In this document: piece after piece, positions 45,976 to 54,607 of the stretch
Numbering within the stretch: the stretch's first letter is position 1
Layout: every line of letters starts with the position of its first letter
From: Labrenzia sp. THAF82
Lineage (GTDB): Bacteria > Pseudomonadota > Alphaproteobacteria > Rhizobiales > Stappiaceae
Assembly (NCBI RefSeq): GCF_009363435.1
Contig: NZ_CP045354.1
Span: forward strand, 4,368,501 to 4,432,500
Length of the DNA stretch: 64,000 nt
Reading direction: 5' to 3'
Made by a program: the position numbers and the translations under genes
The notes under the pieces: model-generated
Seen by the model: the letters and a program-made list of their open reading frames with translations, nothing else
What the model was told of the DNA's origin: nothing
Database searches by the model: none

Positions 45976-48633
45976 TTAACGACGACGGCCACCTCCGCCA
46001 CGGCGATGTCCGCCGCCACCGCGCTGCGGGCGCGCCTGTTGCGGACGCGCCTGCTGCGGCCTGGACCGTTGCACATTGCGTTGGCGATTGACCTGTCGGT
46101 TGCCCGCATCTCTCGCTCGGCGATCCCGGTTCAGGTGCGCCGGTGCCTGCTGAGGCCTTTGCGCCGGGCGCGTAGCAGGTCTCTGCTGAGGCCGCTGCGC
46201 GGGACGCTGGACATTGGGTCTTTGGGCCGGCCTTTGAACATTGGGCTGCTGGGCAGGCCGTTGGACATTCGGTCTTTGTCCTGCGGGAAGGTTGGCGGGT
46301 CTTTGGACGTTGGGGCGATTGCCCGCATTAGGGCGGTTCTGGAGCCTGTCGCCAGCAGGTCGGTTTGCTATCGCTGCGCCCGCACCGGCACCGATAGCAG
46401 CTCCAGCGCCGAGGTCTCCAAGCCTGTCCTGCAAGTTTTCGCGTGACGGTGCAGCAACATCACCCCAGCGGCCGCCTTCGAACTTCTTCCAGTTCTCTCC
46501 ATCGCGCCGATAGACCGACCCGTCGCGCCCGGCAAACACATCGCTGCGCCTGTCGAAACTGGCGGCCCGGCCAAGATTGCCGTCCTGCTTCCAGCGCTGG
46601 GCGGCGTTTGCCTGGAGGTCTCGTGTCCGTGACCATTGCGGTCCCGAGACGACCGCACCGCCCCAAGAGCCGTATATTCCCCTGGCGCCACCGGCAACAA
46701 TCCGGTTACCGGTGCGTGGATTATAGGCGCTTATGAAACCGGCGCTGCCGCGGGGGCCACTGATGGCGCCGCCCCGGATATAACCTCCAGTGCGCGGATT
46801 GTAGATCCCGCCTCCGGCAATGCCCCGGCGTGGTCCATACGCATAGCCGTAGCGCCCGAAGGTCCCGCGTACCGGATTGTAAAACGCACCAATTCCGTAG
46901 GTAACCGGTCGTGGGAAATAAATGGGGCGTACGCCCGGGCGCCACCATGGACGGTAGTAATACCCTGTTCCGTAAACGAAGACGCCCCAGGCAAGAAAGC
47001 CCGTCAGGTATCCCATAGTGTAGCCGTACCACACCGCGTTGGGTTCACTTTCATAGACCCGAACATAAGTCACGTTATAAACCGGCGAGGAAGGCGGAAT
47101 TGTGTAGATTTCATCTGGAACGGCAGTTGCAACGACAAATGGGCCATCGGGATTATCGCTGACAAACCAGACACCGTTTTGCAGCACATAATACTTGGCA
47201 CCGACCTGGATCACCTGTTCGTTGGTGTTGACCGCATAAGACATGGATGTGCCTTCGATCGGCTCAAACTCAGGGTCTCCCGCGTAGGCGACATCCGCAC
47301 TCACCGAACCCACTTCGACACGCGCAGTCGTCGGAATGCTGGCCTTCAGCCGTGCCTGGGAGGCTTCCGAAGTGCCTGGGATTGAAGACCGCACGGAGTA
47401 GTAAGGCGCATTTTCCGGAATGTTCTGAAAATCGGAAGGCATGTCCTGAGTGGTAAAAGTCCACGGCCCATCAAGGGACGCGGACTTGAACCAGCGGCCT
47501 GAAACCAGGATGTACCAGGTGGATGTGGATTTCAGGAAAAAGACATCACTGTCGGTGTTGGAGGCCCATTCAAGATCCGTTCCCTCGACCGGCTCCAGTT
47601 TCGGTTCACCGTCAAACACGATCATTTCCGCGGGCTTGTCGGAATAAACTACCTTTGGCGGTTTGTTGTCCGCAAACGCTTCACCGGGAATGGCTTCACG
47701 CGTCTCCTTCCAGTTGTCGTCATCCGGTAGGGCTTTGATCAATTCCGGAAGTTCTGAAGCGGCTTCCCATCCGGCTGAAACGTCCATGGTCTTCAACCAG
47801 GATTTTTCATCACGCAGGTAAAGCTCTTTCGTTTCGTCGATCTGCAAAATGTCCCAATTGGTGTTGACGACGAAGCTGAGGCCCTTATCGCCCTTAACCG
47901 GCGCAAAAATTGGTTCGCCTTCGGTTTGAACCAGAATGGCCGGTTCATTGGATATGAAAATCGGTGGAGCTTCCGAGTTCAGCCCCTGAACGTCGTCCAT
48001 TCGCTGATACTCGGCGAGACCCGCGGTAATGCGATCTTCTTTGACCGTGATCGTCCCGGTTGGCATGATCTTGCCGATCTGCAGCGAAAGGTCACCAAGC
48101 GAACTTCGATCAAGCGCTGAAAAGTCCAGCTGGGTGACCTGAATGTTGCTGACATCGACGACACCCTTTTCAGGGTCTGCAACCGTATCACCATTGACAC
48201 CGATCACACCAAAAACGGGCGTTGCGTCTTTATCTTTAATGTATTCGGCTGCAACAAGCGCCTTCAAGGTTTTGAAATTGTCCCACTCGGTGAACTGAGG
48301 CTGATAAAGGACCAACGTTGCACCGGCATCTGTTTGAAACGATCTTGGCCACCCTGTTGTGTCTTCAGATTCACTCAGCTGAAGATATTGCCCGCTGACA
48401 AAACCGTTCTGCCCGTTATAGCTTACCGAACACCATGCTCCATTGTCGTCGCAGTTTTGAAGATCGACTTCCGCGCCATTTGGTAATGTTCCCAATGATC
48501 CGAAATTGGTTCCAGGGCCCTGGCGAAAGTTCACGTTCGCCGTGGTCACGGCCGGAGCTGCAAAAACACCATTTATGAAAACCGTCTGAAATACCAATGC
48601 AGAAGATAAAAGAACGGATAAGGACTTGCGCAT
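45976..48633 (-). CDS. Secreted SH3b-domain protein with three tandem modules and a Pro/Arg/Gln-rich tail
   Basis: 885 residues from the ATG at 48633 (GGAGGGCCCT upstream). Signal peptide MRKSLSVLLSSALVFQTVFI ends near VFA. An SH3b domain follows (about 30-90; VNFRQGPGTNFGSLGTL). The middle has at least three related modules, each with an aspartate/glutamate-rich lead-in (GEPIFAPVKGDKGLSFVVNT; GEPKLEPVEGTDLEWASNT; GDPEFEPIEGTSMSYAVNT) and a Trp-rich core such as GRWFKSASLDGPWTF. A hydrophobic/Tyr-Gly-rich stretch precedes an imperfect repeat of NVQRPAQRP and ends in RGGGGHRRGGGGRRR. Likely an envelope or surface protein; function unknown. Confidence 0.85.
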   Translation of the reverse strand: MRKSLSVLLSSALVFQTVFINGVFAAPAVTTANVNFRQGPGTNFGSLGTLPNGAEVDLQNCDDNGAWCSVSYNGQNGFVSGQYLQLSESEDTTGWPRSFQTDAGATLVLYQPQFTEWDNFKTLKALVAAEYIKDKDATPVFGVIGVNGDTVADPEKGVVDVSNIQVTQLDFSALDRSSLGDLSLQIGKIMPTGTITVKEDRITAGLAEYQRMDDVQGLNSEAPPIFISNEPAILVQTEGEPIFAPVKGDKGLSFVVNTNWDILQIDETKELYLRDEKSWLKTMDVSAGWEAASELPELIKALPDDDNWKETREAIPGEAFADNKPPKVVYSDKPAEMIVFDGEPKLEPVEGTDLEWASNTDSDVFFLKSTSTWYILVSGRWFKSASLDGPWTFTTQDMPSDFQNIPENAPYYSVRSSIPGTSEASQARLKASIPTTARVEVGSVSADVAYAGDPEFEPIEGTSMSYAVNTNEQVIQVGAKYYVLQNGVWFVSDNPDGPFVVATAVPDEIYTIPPSSPVYNVTYVRVYESEPNAVWYGYTMGYLTGFLAWGVFVYGTGYYYRPWWRPGVRPIYFPRPVTYGIGAFYNPVRGTFGRYGYAYGPRRGIAGGGIYNPRTGGYIRGGAISGPRGSAGFISAYNPRTGNRIVAGGARGIYGSWGGAVVSGPQWSRTRDLQANAAQRWKQDGNLGRAASFDRRSDVFAGRDGSVYRRDGENWKKFEGGRWGDVAAPSRENLQDRLGDLGAGAAIGAGAGAAIANRPAGDRLQNRPNAGNRPNVQRPANLPAGQRPNVQRPAQQPNVQRPAQRPNVQRPAQRPQQRPATRPAQRPQQAPAHLNRDRRARDAGNRQVNRQRNVQRSRPQQARPQQARPQRGGGGHRRGGGGRRR
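46195..46318 (-). repeat. 27-bp coding minisatellite (NVQRPAQRP repeats)
   Basis: Within the SH3-domain gene, units of about 27 bp encode NVQRPAQRP or close variants at least four times in a row. Flanking codons continue in the same Pro-Arg-Gln-biased style to the C-terminus. This kind of repeat changes copy number easily. Confidence 0.8.
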
Positions 48634-48855
48634 AGGGCCCTCCAAAATGCGAAATATGCAGGAACCGGTATACAAGATCACATTGTCAAAGTTGCCAATA
48701 TAGATTTTGCAACCCGGTCCAATAGTTATCCTGCACATCGCTTGAGCCAAATGTCCAGCTCGTCACAACAGCACAATGAAGCGGACCATAGTCTGAAAGC
48801 TAAAATTGATGCGTTTCAAACACATGACCTCACTAAACGAACGGAGTGTATCGAC

Positions 48856-49284
48856 ATGCAGAACCTGAAGAGATCGTTGGTTTTCCTGCTGACGCTTCTT
48901 GGTTTCTCCGCATTCTGGCCGTTTACCTCTTCAACTGCTCAGGCAGAGATCTTCTTTTGCCAGAGCACGCGTACACCGGCCGGTTCGGCCAAGTACTGTA
49001 ATTTTCTGTTGTTCGACAATGGCTTCACACGCCACCGCCAGATCATTGTCGCTCAGGGCGCTCGCCGCGAAATCGCGATCAATGGCCGATATGACCTTTT
49101 CTGCGTATTGGTGCAAAACACCAAAGGTGTTCCGGAAAACATCGCCTATCGGAAGCAACAATGCCGGCAAACGGATACAGGAAGGGAATACAAGGTGCCG
49201 ATTCGCGCACTCAACATGCGCAGGGGCCGGGACGGCTTCAGTACAGACGCGACCATCGATCACCTGCCGGCAACGCGCTGGTGA
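48856..49284 (+). CDS. Secreted protein of unknown function
   Basis: 142 residues from the ATG at 48856; the frame opens at 48742 but that extension lacks a ribosome site. The signal peptide is MQNLKRSLVFLLTLLGFSAF with a cut near TAQA. The mature part is small, basic and has four cysteines (FFCQSTRT, KYCNFLLF, DLFCVLV, KQQCRQTD), which could form two disulfides. I recognise no family. Divergent from the SH3-domain gene, 222 bp apart. Confidence 0.65.
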   Translation: MQNLKRSLVFLLTLLGFSAFWPFTSSTAQAEIFFCQSTRTPAGSAKYCNFLLFDNGFTRHRQIIVAQGARREIAINGRYDLFCVLVQNTKGVPENIAYRKQQCRQTDTGREYKVPIRALNMRRGRDGFSTDATIDHLPATRW

Positions 49285-49294
49285 TCCATAAAAA

Positions 49295-49321
49295 TGCCGG
49301 CGTGACAGCGTCACGCCGGCA
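49295..49321 (-). terminator. Rho-independent terminator of the Gfo/Idh oxidoreductase gene
   Basis: Perfect 12-bp stem TGCCGGCGTGAC / GTCACGCCGGCA with a 3-base loop (AGC). On the minus strand it is followed by TTTTTATGG. It lies 26 bp after the stop of the minus-strand gene; on the plus strand there is no T-run. Confidence 0.85.
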
Positions 49322-49347
49322 GTTACCCCGGAGGAAACACCTTTAAA

Positions 49348-50472
49348 TCAACAGGCGACCGAGGAAAGCTTGTTGCTCATGAGAAGGACAGCCTGGCCGG
49401 TTCGCGCTGACTGTTGGGCCGCAAGACCCATCTCAACAGCGCGGCGACCGTCTTCCAACGTTACTTCAGGAGCCTGTTTTTCACCCCTTACTACGGCAAC
49501 GAACCCTTCGTGCTGATAGAAGGTTGAGCCGTTGTGATCTCCAGCGTCGAGAATTGTCGGATCCACTGGAATGTCTATCTGGCGCGGTCCTTTGGGCTGC
49601 CGCGGAGACACAACCAATTGAGGCACTGGCGGATCGCCAAGATCCGATGGCCAGAAACGCCCTGGACCTGGAACGAATGCTTCGATCTTTCCTTCAGATC
49701 CGATCGCAACCACTTCTTCCTGGTACCGCGAACCCTCTGCAAACATGCAAAGTTCGAGCATGGCACGTGAGCCATTTTCGAAATCAACAATCACATAGCC
49801 GTTGTCCAGTATGTCAGGCTGTTCGCCGTCATAAGTCTCGTCCTTGTGATTGGCGTCCTGGCCAGCTGAGGCCATCACACGAACAGGTTCGCTTTTCATG
49901 ATCAGGCGCATCAGATCGAAAAAATGGCAACATTTTTCAACGAAGGTGCCCCCGGAATACTTGTTGAACCTGTTCCAGGCACCAACCTTGTCGAGAAACG
50001 GAAACCGATGTTCGCGAATGGTCAACATCTTGATCCCACCGGTCGCTTCCTCAGCCTGTTCAATCAGCGCTGCAATCGGCGGCATATAGCGGTATTCCAT
50101 GGCGACCCAAACAGGCGCGGGATAGGCCGACTTGAAGGTCTCCAATTCCGCCAGATCTTTCGGGTCGGTGAAAAGCGGCTTTTCGACGAGCAATGGTAGC
50201 GGCCGCTTCTTGCGAATCTCCTCCATCTGGGGCACGTGGCAGTGGTTGGGGCTCGCGATCAGGATGCAATCAAGCTCTTCCACTTCCAAAAGCTCGGCAA
50301 CGGATCCGACAAACTTTGCACCAGGTGCAAACGCTGCGGCCTCGCGAGCCATATCAGCATCCGGCTCAAACACCACGGTCACTTCCGTGTCGGCAAGCAG
50401 GGCGATATTGCGCAAATGCTCCTGGCCCATCATTCCGCAGCCAATAACCCCGTATCTTACCTTTGCAGGCAT
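49348..50472 (-). CDS. Gfo/Idh/MocA-family oxidoreductase
   Basis: 374 residues. N-terminal Rossmann fold RYGVIGCGMMGQEHLRNIAL; catalytic-region motif LLVEKPLFTD; substrate domain with RFPFLDKVGAWNRFNKYSGG and the paired residues EKCCHFFDLMR (H of the usual D-x3-H site). The family oxidises or reduces sugars and inositols with NAD(P). It is the second gene of a short operon after gntR (37 bp) and divergent from the monooxygenase operon, so it probably acts on the same substrate or product. Confidence 0.9.
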   Translation of the reverse strand: MPAKVRYGVIGCGMMGQEHLRNIALLADTEVTVVFEPDADMAREAAAFAPGAKFVGSVAELLEVEELDCILIASPNHCHVPQMEEIRKKRPLPLLVEKPLFTDPKDLAELETFKSAYPAPVWVAMEYRYMPPIAALIEQAEEATGGIKMLTIREHRFPFLDKVGAWNRFNKYSGGTFVEKCCHFFDLMRLIMKSEPVRVMASAGQDANHKDETYDGEQPDILDNGYVIVDFENGSRAMLELCMFAEGSRYQEEVVAIGSEGKIEAFVPGPGRFWPSDLGDPPVPQLVVSPRQPKGPRQIDIPVDPTILDAGDHNGSTFYQHEGFVAVVRGEKQAPEVTLEDGRRAVEMGLAAQQSARTGQAVLLMSNKLSSVAC

Positions 50473-50509
50473 TTCCTTCTCCTAATTCCGGCGGCTTCTT
50501 GCCGTCCGC

Positions 50510-51220
50510 CTATTTCAACCGTTGTACGTAATGCGCCTTGTCCGTATCAAACCAAGTTCGTGAATACTCGACCGGCCTGGCTCTATCGGACCAGCTGAAA
50601 CGCTCAATATATCCAGTGAGTGTTCCAGGTGTTTTTGAAAAAACGTCCGGAGCCCACTCCGGTACCTTTCCGATCGTCACCCTGTCTTCGGCGCGAACAA
50701 TCCAAAATCCAAGATGCTTCTGGTAGAAGCGATAGAGAGAGTCTGAAAGCAGATCCTGTCGCACCGTGCCACAGTCACCATCAAGCCAGATTTCCTCCAC
50801 AGCAATCATGACCTCATTCAGGTAGCGGAGCCTACGAATGCGCGTGCCTTCACGGCTTGTGCCAAAGGTTGGTAGCTCATCCGGCTTGGGCATGCGGTCG
50901 ACCGTGAGGATGTCGGCGCGCGGCAATCCGCCTCCGGACAAAAGCTCCAGGCGGAACATCGCATAGACGCTTTCCTGTGTGCCTCCTTGACGTACGTAAT
51001 TCCCCGAGCCCTGAATTCGCTCAAGTAAGCCTTTATCCGTAAGGTCCGCCAACGCTTTTCGCAAGGTGCCGATGGATATCCCAAGCTCTTCCGCCATGTC
51101 TCGCTCTGGTGGCAACCGCTCTCCATCGATCAGCCGCCCAGCAGCGATATCCCTAATCAAAAGCTCGCTGATCTGCACATAAAGCGGCAGCGCTCCGGAC
51201 GTTTGCGAGTCAGTTGGCAT
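50510..51220 (-). CDS. GntR-family regulator with UTRA ligand domain (HutC type)
   Basis: 236 residues. Winged helix at about 12-75 (GERLPPERDMAEELGISIGTL, LLERIQGSGNYVRQ), UTRA domain from about 85 (RIRRLRYLNEVMIAVEEIWL, TGYIERFSWSDRARPVEYSRTW). The UTRA group usually binds a sugar phosphate, amino-acid-derived or other small effector. It heads the gntR-gfo unit and lies opposite the LLM-AKR-flavin reductase-TRAP operon, its likely target; the 178-bp gap would hold the operators. Confidence 0.92.
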   Translation of the reverse strand: MPTDSQTSGALPLYVQISELLIRDIAAGRLIDGERLPPERDMAEELGISIGTLRKALADLTDKGLLERIQGSGNYVRQGGTQESVYAMFRLELLSGGGLPRADILTVDRMPKPDELPTFGTSREGTRIRRLRYLNEVMIAVEEIWLDGDCGTVRQDLLSDSLYRFYQKHLGFWIVRAEDRVTIGKVPEWAPDVFSKTPGTLTGYIERFSWSDRARPVEYSRTWFDTDKAHYVQRLK

Positions 51221-51398
51221 GACGTTTTTGTTGCCTGATTTTCAAAATTGATACACTATTGATTTACATCAAACCGAGTGATATGCAAGAAGAAATCGAA
51301 GGCAAAATGAAGCCATTCGAAAACAAACGAAAACACCCCGGTAACCGCTTGAAGGCAGGATCCGAGGGTTGAAATGGTCAGTCCCAGGGAGGCACTTT
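51221..51398. promoter_or_regulatory. Divergent gntR / monooxygenase operon control region
   Basis: 178 bp between two divergent operons. AT-rich around 51235-51275, with the interrupted inverted repeat TTGATA-CAC-TATTGA at about 51249-51263, a weak candidate for a GntR operator. GGGAGG lies just before the monooxygenase ATG at 51399. I see no clear -35/-10 pair. Confidence 0.4.
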
Positions 51399-52553
51399 AT
51401 GACCGTAGTCCCAGTCACTTCGCCGGACCTTGATGCAGCGGAAGTTTCCTGGTTTGCCGCACTTTGCTCCGACGACTATCAGTTTCTGGGAGTGCCGGAG
51501 GGCGATCTGCGTTCTTCGTGGGAGCATTGCTCCTCGATTGTGAAGACAGCGGAAGCACAGGGCTTTCGAAACATTCTGTGCCCGTCCTCTTATCAGGTGG
51601 GTCAGGACACGTTGAGTTTCGTTGCCGGCTGCGCACCGATCACCGAGAAAATCAATCTTCTGGCCGCAGTGCGCTGTGGCGAGATGCAGCCGATCATGCT
51701 GGGGCGGACAATCGCGACGCTCGATCACATGCTCGAAGGCCGTCTGACAGTGAATATCATTTCGTCCGACTTTCCGGGCGAACAGGCAGACAGCGGCTAC
51801 CGGTATCAGCGCTCACGAGAAGTGGTTGAAATCCTGAAACAGGCCTGGACACAGGACGAAATCAACTACGAAGGCGAGATCTACAACTTCAAGAACCTGA
51901 CAACGGACCCGGTTCGGCCTTACCAGACCGGCGGCCCCCTGCTCTATTTCGGTGGCTACTCGCCAGCAGCACTCGAGCTTTGCGGACAACATTGCGACGT
52001 CTATCTGATGTGGCCTGAAACTATGGGTGAGCTGGAAGGCCGCATGAAAGCGGTCAATTCTGTTGCGGAGAAGTACAACCGCACTCTCGATTACGGCCTG
52101 CGGGTACATATGATCGTGCGGGATACGGAAAAAGAAGCACAGGAATATGCCGACTACATCGTCTCGAAACTCGACGATGCACAAGGCACAGCAATCCGCG
52201 AACGCGCGCTCGACGCAAAGTCACTGGGTGTCAGCCACCAGGCAAAGAACCGTGAAGTCGCTGACGAGTCCGGATACATCGAACCAAACCTTTGGACCGG
52301 GGTTGGACGTGCCCGCTCGGGCTGCGGCGCTGCGCTTGTTGGTTCCACAGATCAGGTCATGACGAAAATCGAGGGTTACCAGAAGATGGGCATTCGGGCC
52401 TTCATCTTCTCAGGCTACCCGCACCTTGAAGAAGCAAAACACTTCGGCGCCCGCGTATTGCCGAATTTGAAAACATGCTCGCTGCCCCATGCCTATGGCC
52501 GCGTACCTGCTGAAACACCGGCAACACCACTCGGCAACGGAGTCCGCCGCTGA
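51399..52553 (+). CDS. LLM-class FMN-dependent monooxygenase (SsuD/SmoC-like)
   Basis: 384 residues from the ATG at 51399 (GGGAGG upstream; a TTG at 51369 is less likely). FMNH2-dependent bacterial-luciferase fold of the alkanesulfonate monooxygenase type: CSSIVKTAEAQGFRNILCPS, KINLLAAVRCGEMQPIMLGR, MLEGRLTVNIISSDFPGEQ and LLYFGGYSPAALELCGQHCD. FMNH2 must come from a partner reductase, which is encoded two genes on (53443-53958). Overlaps the next gene by one base. Likely cleaves a C-S bond of a sulfonate, but the substrate is inferred. Confidence 0.88.
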   Translation: MTVVPVTSPDLDAAEVSWFAALCSDDYQFLGVPEGDLRSSWEHCSSIVKTAEAQGFRNILCPSSYQVGQDTLSFVAGCAPITEKINLLAAVRCGEMQPIMLGRTIATLDHMLEGRLTVNIISSDFPGEQADSGYRYQRSREVVEILKQAWTQDEINYEGEIYNFKNLTTDPVRPYQTGGPLLYFGGYSPAALELCGQHCDVYLMWPETMGELEGRMKAVNSVAEKYNRTLDYGLRVHMIVRDTEKEAQEYADYIVSKLDDAQGTAIRERALDAKSLGVSHQAKNREVADESGYIEPNLWTGVGRARSGCGAALVGSTDQVMTKIEGYQKMGIRAFIFSGYPHLEEAKHFGARVLPNLKTCSLPHAYGRVPAETPATPLGNGVRR

Positions 52554-53443
52554 TGAACCGCGTCAAACTTACAGATACCCTGGAATTTTCCCAACTGATC
52601 TACGGCATGTGGCGGCTGGGTGACGACACAGATACGTCTCCTGCTCATGTTGAGCGGAAGATCCAGATTTGCCTTGATCAAGGCATCACGACGTTCGATC
52701 AGGCAGACATTTACGGCGGCTACGCTGCCGAAGCGGTGCTCGGCGGTGCATTGAAAGCAAACCCGTCGCTGCGTCAGCGAATGGAAATCGTCACCAAATG
52801 TGACATCGTCGCACCCGCAGGACGATATGTCGATGCCAAAGTGAAATACTACGACACCAGCCGTTCCCACATCGAAAAATCCGTCGACATTTCGCTCGCC
52901 GAAATGGGCATCGAGACGATAGATCTACTTTTGATCCACCGCCCCGACCCGCTCATGGATCACCATGAGACCGGCGCAACGCTCGACGATCTGATCAAAA
53001 GCGGCAAAGTGAAGAATGCGGGTGTTTCCAACTTCCGTCCCTGGGATTGGGAGCTGCTGCAATCGGCTATGTCAAACAAGCTGGTGACCAATCAGATCGA
53101 GATCAGTCTGAAAGAAATTTCGCCTTTCACCAACGGTGACCTGGCCTTCCATCAGCGGCTCGGCACGAAGCTCATGGCCTGGTCTCCCCTCGGCGGAGGC
53201 GCCCTGATTTTCGAAGGTGGCCAGCTTGGTGCAGTGTTGGATGAAATTGCAGGGGCCCATGGCGTTGACCGCTCTGCGGTGGCAGTCGCATTTCTCTTGG
53301 CCCATCCCGCAGGGTTGCTGCCGGTTATGGGCACGAACAATACCGATCGGATCGCAAAGATTTCCGATGCCCTGAAAGTCTCGATAGATCGTGAAACCTG
53401 GTATCGGCTCTATGAAGCCGCCCTTGGCAACGAGGTGCCTTGA
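52553..53443 (+). CDS. Aldo/keto reductase (YdhF/SmoB-like)
   Basis: 296 residues. Catalytic tetrad visible: Asp and Tyr in FDQADIYGGYAAE, Lys in EIVTKCDIV, His in LLLIHRPDPLMD. NAD(P)H-dependent; reduces an aldehyde or oxidises an alcohol. Coupled to the monooxygenase upstream (TGATG) and to the flavin reductase downstream (TGATGA). By analogy with sulfo-SMO it could reduce the aldehyde left after desulfonation. Confidence 0.9.
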   Translation: MNRVKLTDTLEFSQLIYGMWRLGDDTDTSPAHVERKIQICLDQGITTFDQADIYGGYAAEAVLGGALKANPSLRQRMEIVTKCDIVAPAGRYVDAKVKYYDTSRSHIEKSVDISLAEMGIETIDLLLIHRPDPLMDHHETGATLDDLIKSGKVKNAGVSNFRPWDWELLQSAMSNKLVTNQIEISLKEISPFTNGDLAFHQRLGTKLMAWSPLGGGALIFEGGQLGAVLDEIAGAHGVDRSAVAVAFLLAHPAGLLPVMGTNNTDRIAKISDALKVSIDRETWYRLYEAALGNEVP

Positions 53444-53958
53444 TGACCATGCAAAATGCCAATCATCCCGTAACCTTCGAGCCGGACTCAGACAACACAC
53501 GGCTGTTGCGCGACGCTTTCGGGCGATTTGCCACCGGGGTTACCGTCGTGACCACGCATTCGACTGATGGTCCTGTCGGCATTACCGCCAACAGCTTTTC
53601 TTCCGTGTCTCTGGAACCGCCGCTTGTGCTCTGGATGCCGGACAAGGGATCGCGGCGTTTTCAGTATTTCGAAGAGGCCGAACACTACGCCATTCATGTC
53701 CTCAGCCATCATCAGGCGGAGGTCTGCAATGGTTTCGTGCGCAATGCGCACGCTTTCGATCAGCTGCCACACAGAATAGATGAAAAAGGCATACCGCTGA
53801 TCGAGAATTGCCTTGCGCGTTTCGAGTGCAAGCGTTTTGCTGCCTATGAGGGAGGCGATCACCTGATTGTTCTGGGTCAGGTATTGCAGGCGGAAATGCG
53901 CACCGGTGACGCCTTGACATTTTTCTCGGGCAAGCTCGGGCAAATCGCTCCACGGTAA
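53443..53958 (+). CDS. Flavin reductase (FMN:NAD(P)H), SmoA/SsuE-like partner
   Basis: 171 residues from the ATG at 53443 (GAGGTG upstream). Flavin-reductase-like domain: FGRFATGVTVVTTHSTDGPVG, ITANSFSSVSLEPPLVLWMP, YAIHVLSHHQAEVCNGF and GDHLIVLGQVLQAE. The DIM6/HpaC group supplies FMNH2 to two-component monooxygenases. Tight overlap with the aldo/keto reductase and its position behind the LLM enzyme make it the electron donor of that system. Confidence 0.92.
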   Translation: MTMQNANHPVTFEPDSDNTRLLRDAFGRFATGVTVVTTHSTDGPVGITANSFSSVSLEPPLVLWMPDKGSRRFQYFEEAEHYAIHVLSHHQAEVCNGFVRNAHAFDQLPHRIDEKGIPLIENCLARFECKRFAAYEGGDHLIVLGQVLQAEMRTGDALTFFSGKLGQIAPR

Positions 53959-54016
53959 GGGCGGACTGCGGGGCGATACTGAGCCCCGCCAGGAGGAAAA
54001 ACTTGGGAGGGCCCTC

Positions 54017-54607
54017 ATGGGCATTTTGCTGGCGGTGTTAGCACCGTTCGCTTTCGTCAATACGCATTTGTTGCGCATTGGCCGAGCTATAGGCGTCGTC
54101 GCTGTCGCCCTGATGGTTGTTGCGATCCTGATCCAGGTCGTATTCCGCTATGTTTTCAACAACGCTCTTCCATGGCCCGATGAAGCCGCTCGTTTCTGCA
54201 TGCTCTGGATGGCGGGGCTCATGGCACCGACGGCCTTTCGTCGCGGTGGCTTTGTCGCCATTGACATGCTGGGCCAGGCCTTGCCCGCGATGGCGGGAAA
54301 GGTGCTGACGCTGATCCTGCTGCTCATCTCGTTGGCCGTTCTGGTCGTTTCCGTACAAATCGGATATTTCGAAGTAACCGGATTTGGCGGAAAATTCGCG
54401 ACCGCTTCTCTTTACGTGCCGGGCAACTTCACACTGACAGAATGGATCAGGGTTCCTCGCAGCTGGATGATGCTGTCGATGTTCGTGGGCGTGATCCTGC
54501 TAACGCTTGTCAATATCGAACTGATCCTGAGAAACCTTATCTCTCTTTTTGGCGGCGATGACCGGATGCCGGTCATGCCCGATGCAGACATGGCGGGGGC
54601 TGACTGA
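54017..54607 (+). CDS. TRAP transporter small permease (DctQ type)
   Basis: 196 residues. Four membrane segments with the DctQ signature FNNALPWPDEAARFCMLWMAG. The small subunit pairs with the large DctM subunit in a sodium-driven TRAP transporter. It is 58 bp after the flavin reductase, so the transport genes are probably in the same transcript, and it overlaps the large permease gene by one base (TGATG). Confidence 0.92.
   Translation: MGILLAVLAPFAFVNTHLLRIGRAIGVVAVALMVVAILIQVVFRYVFNNALPWPDEAARFCMLWMAGLMAPTAFRRGGFVAIDMLGQALPAMAGKVLTLILLLISLAVLVVSVQIGYFEVTGFGGKFATASLYVPGNFTLTEWIRVPRSWMMLSMFVGVILLTLVNIELILRNLISLFGGDDRMPVMPDADMAGAD

Noticed and set aside
46195..46318. CRISPR-like regular repeats
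   Set aside because: The 27-bp units are contiguous, in-frame and encode NVQRPAQRP; there are no spacers.
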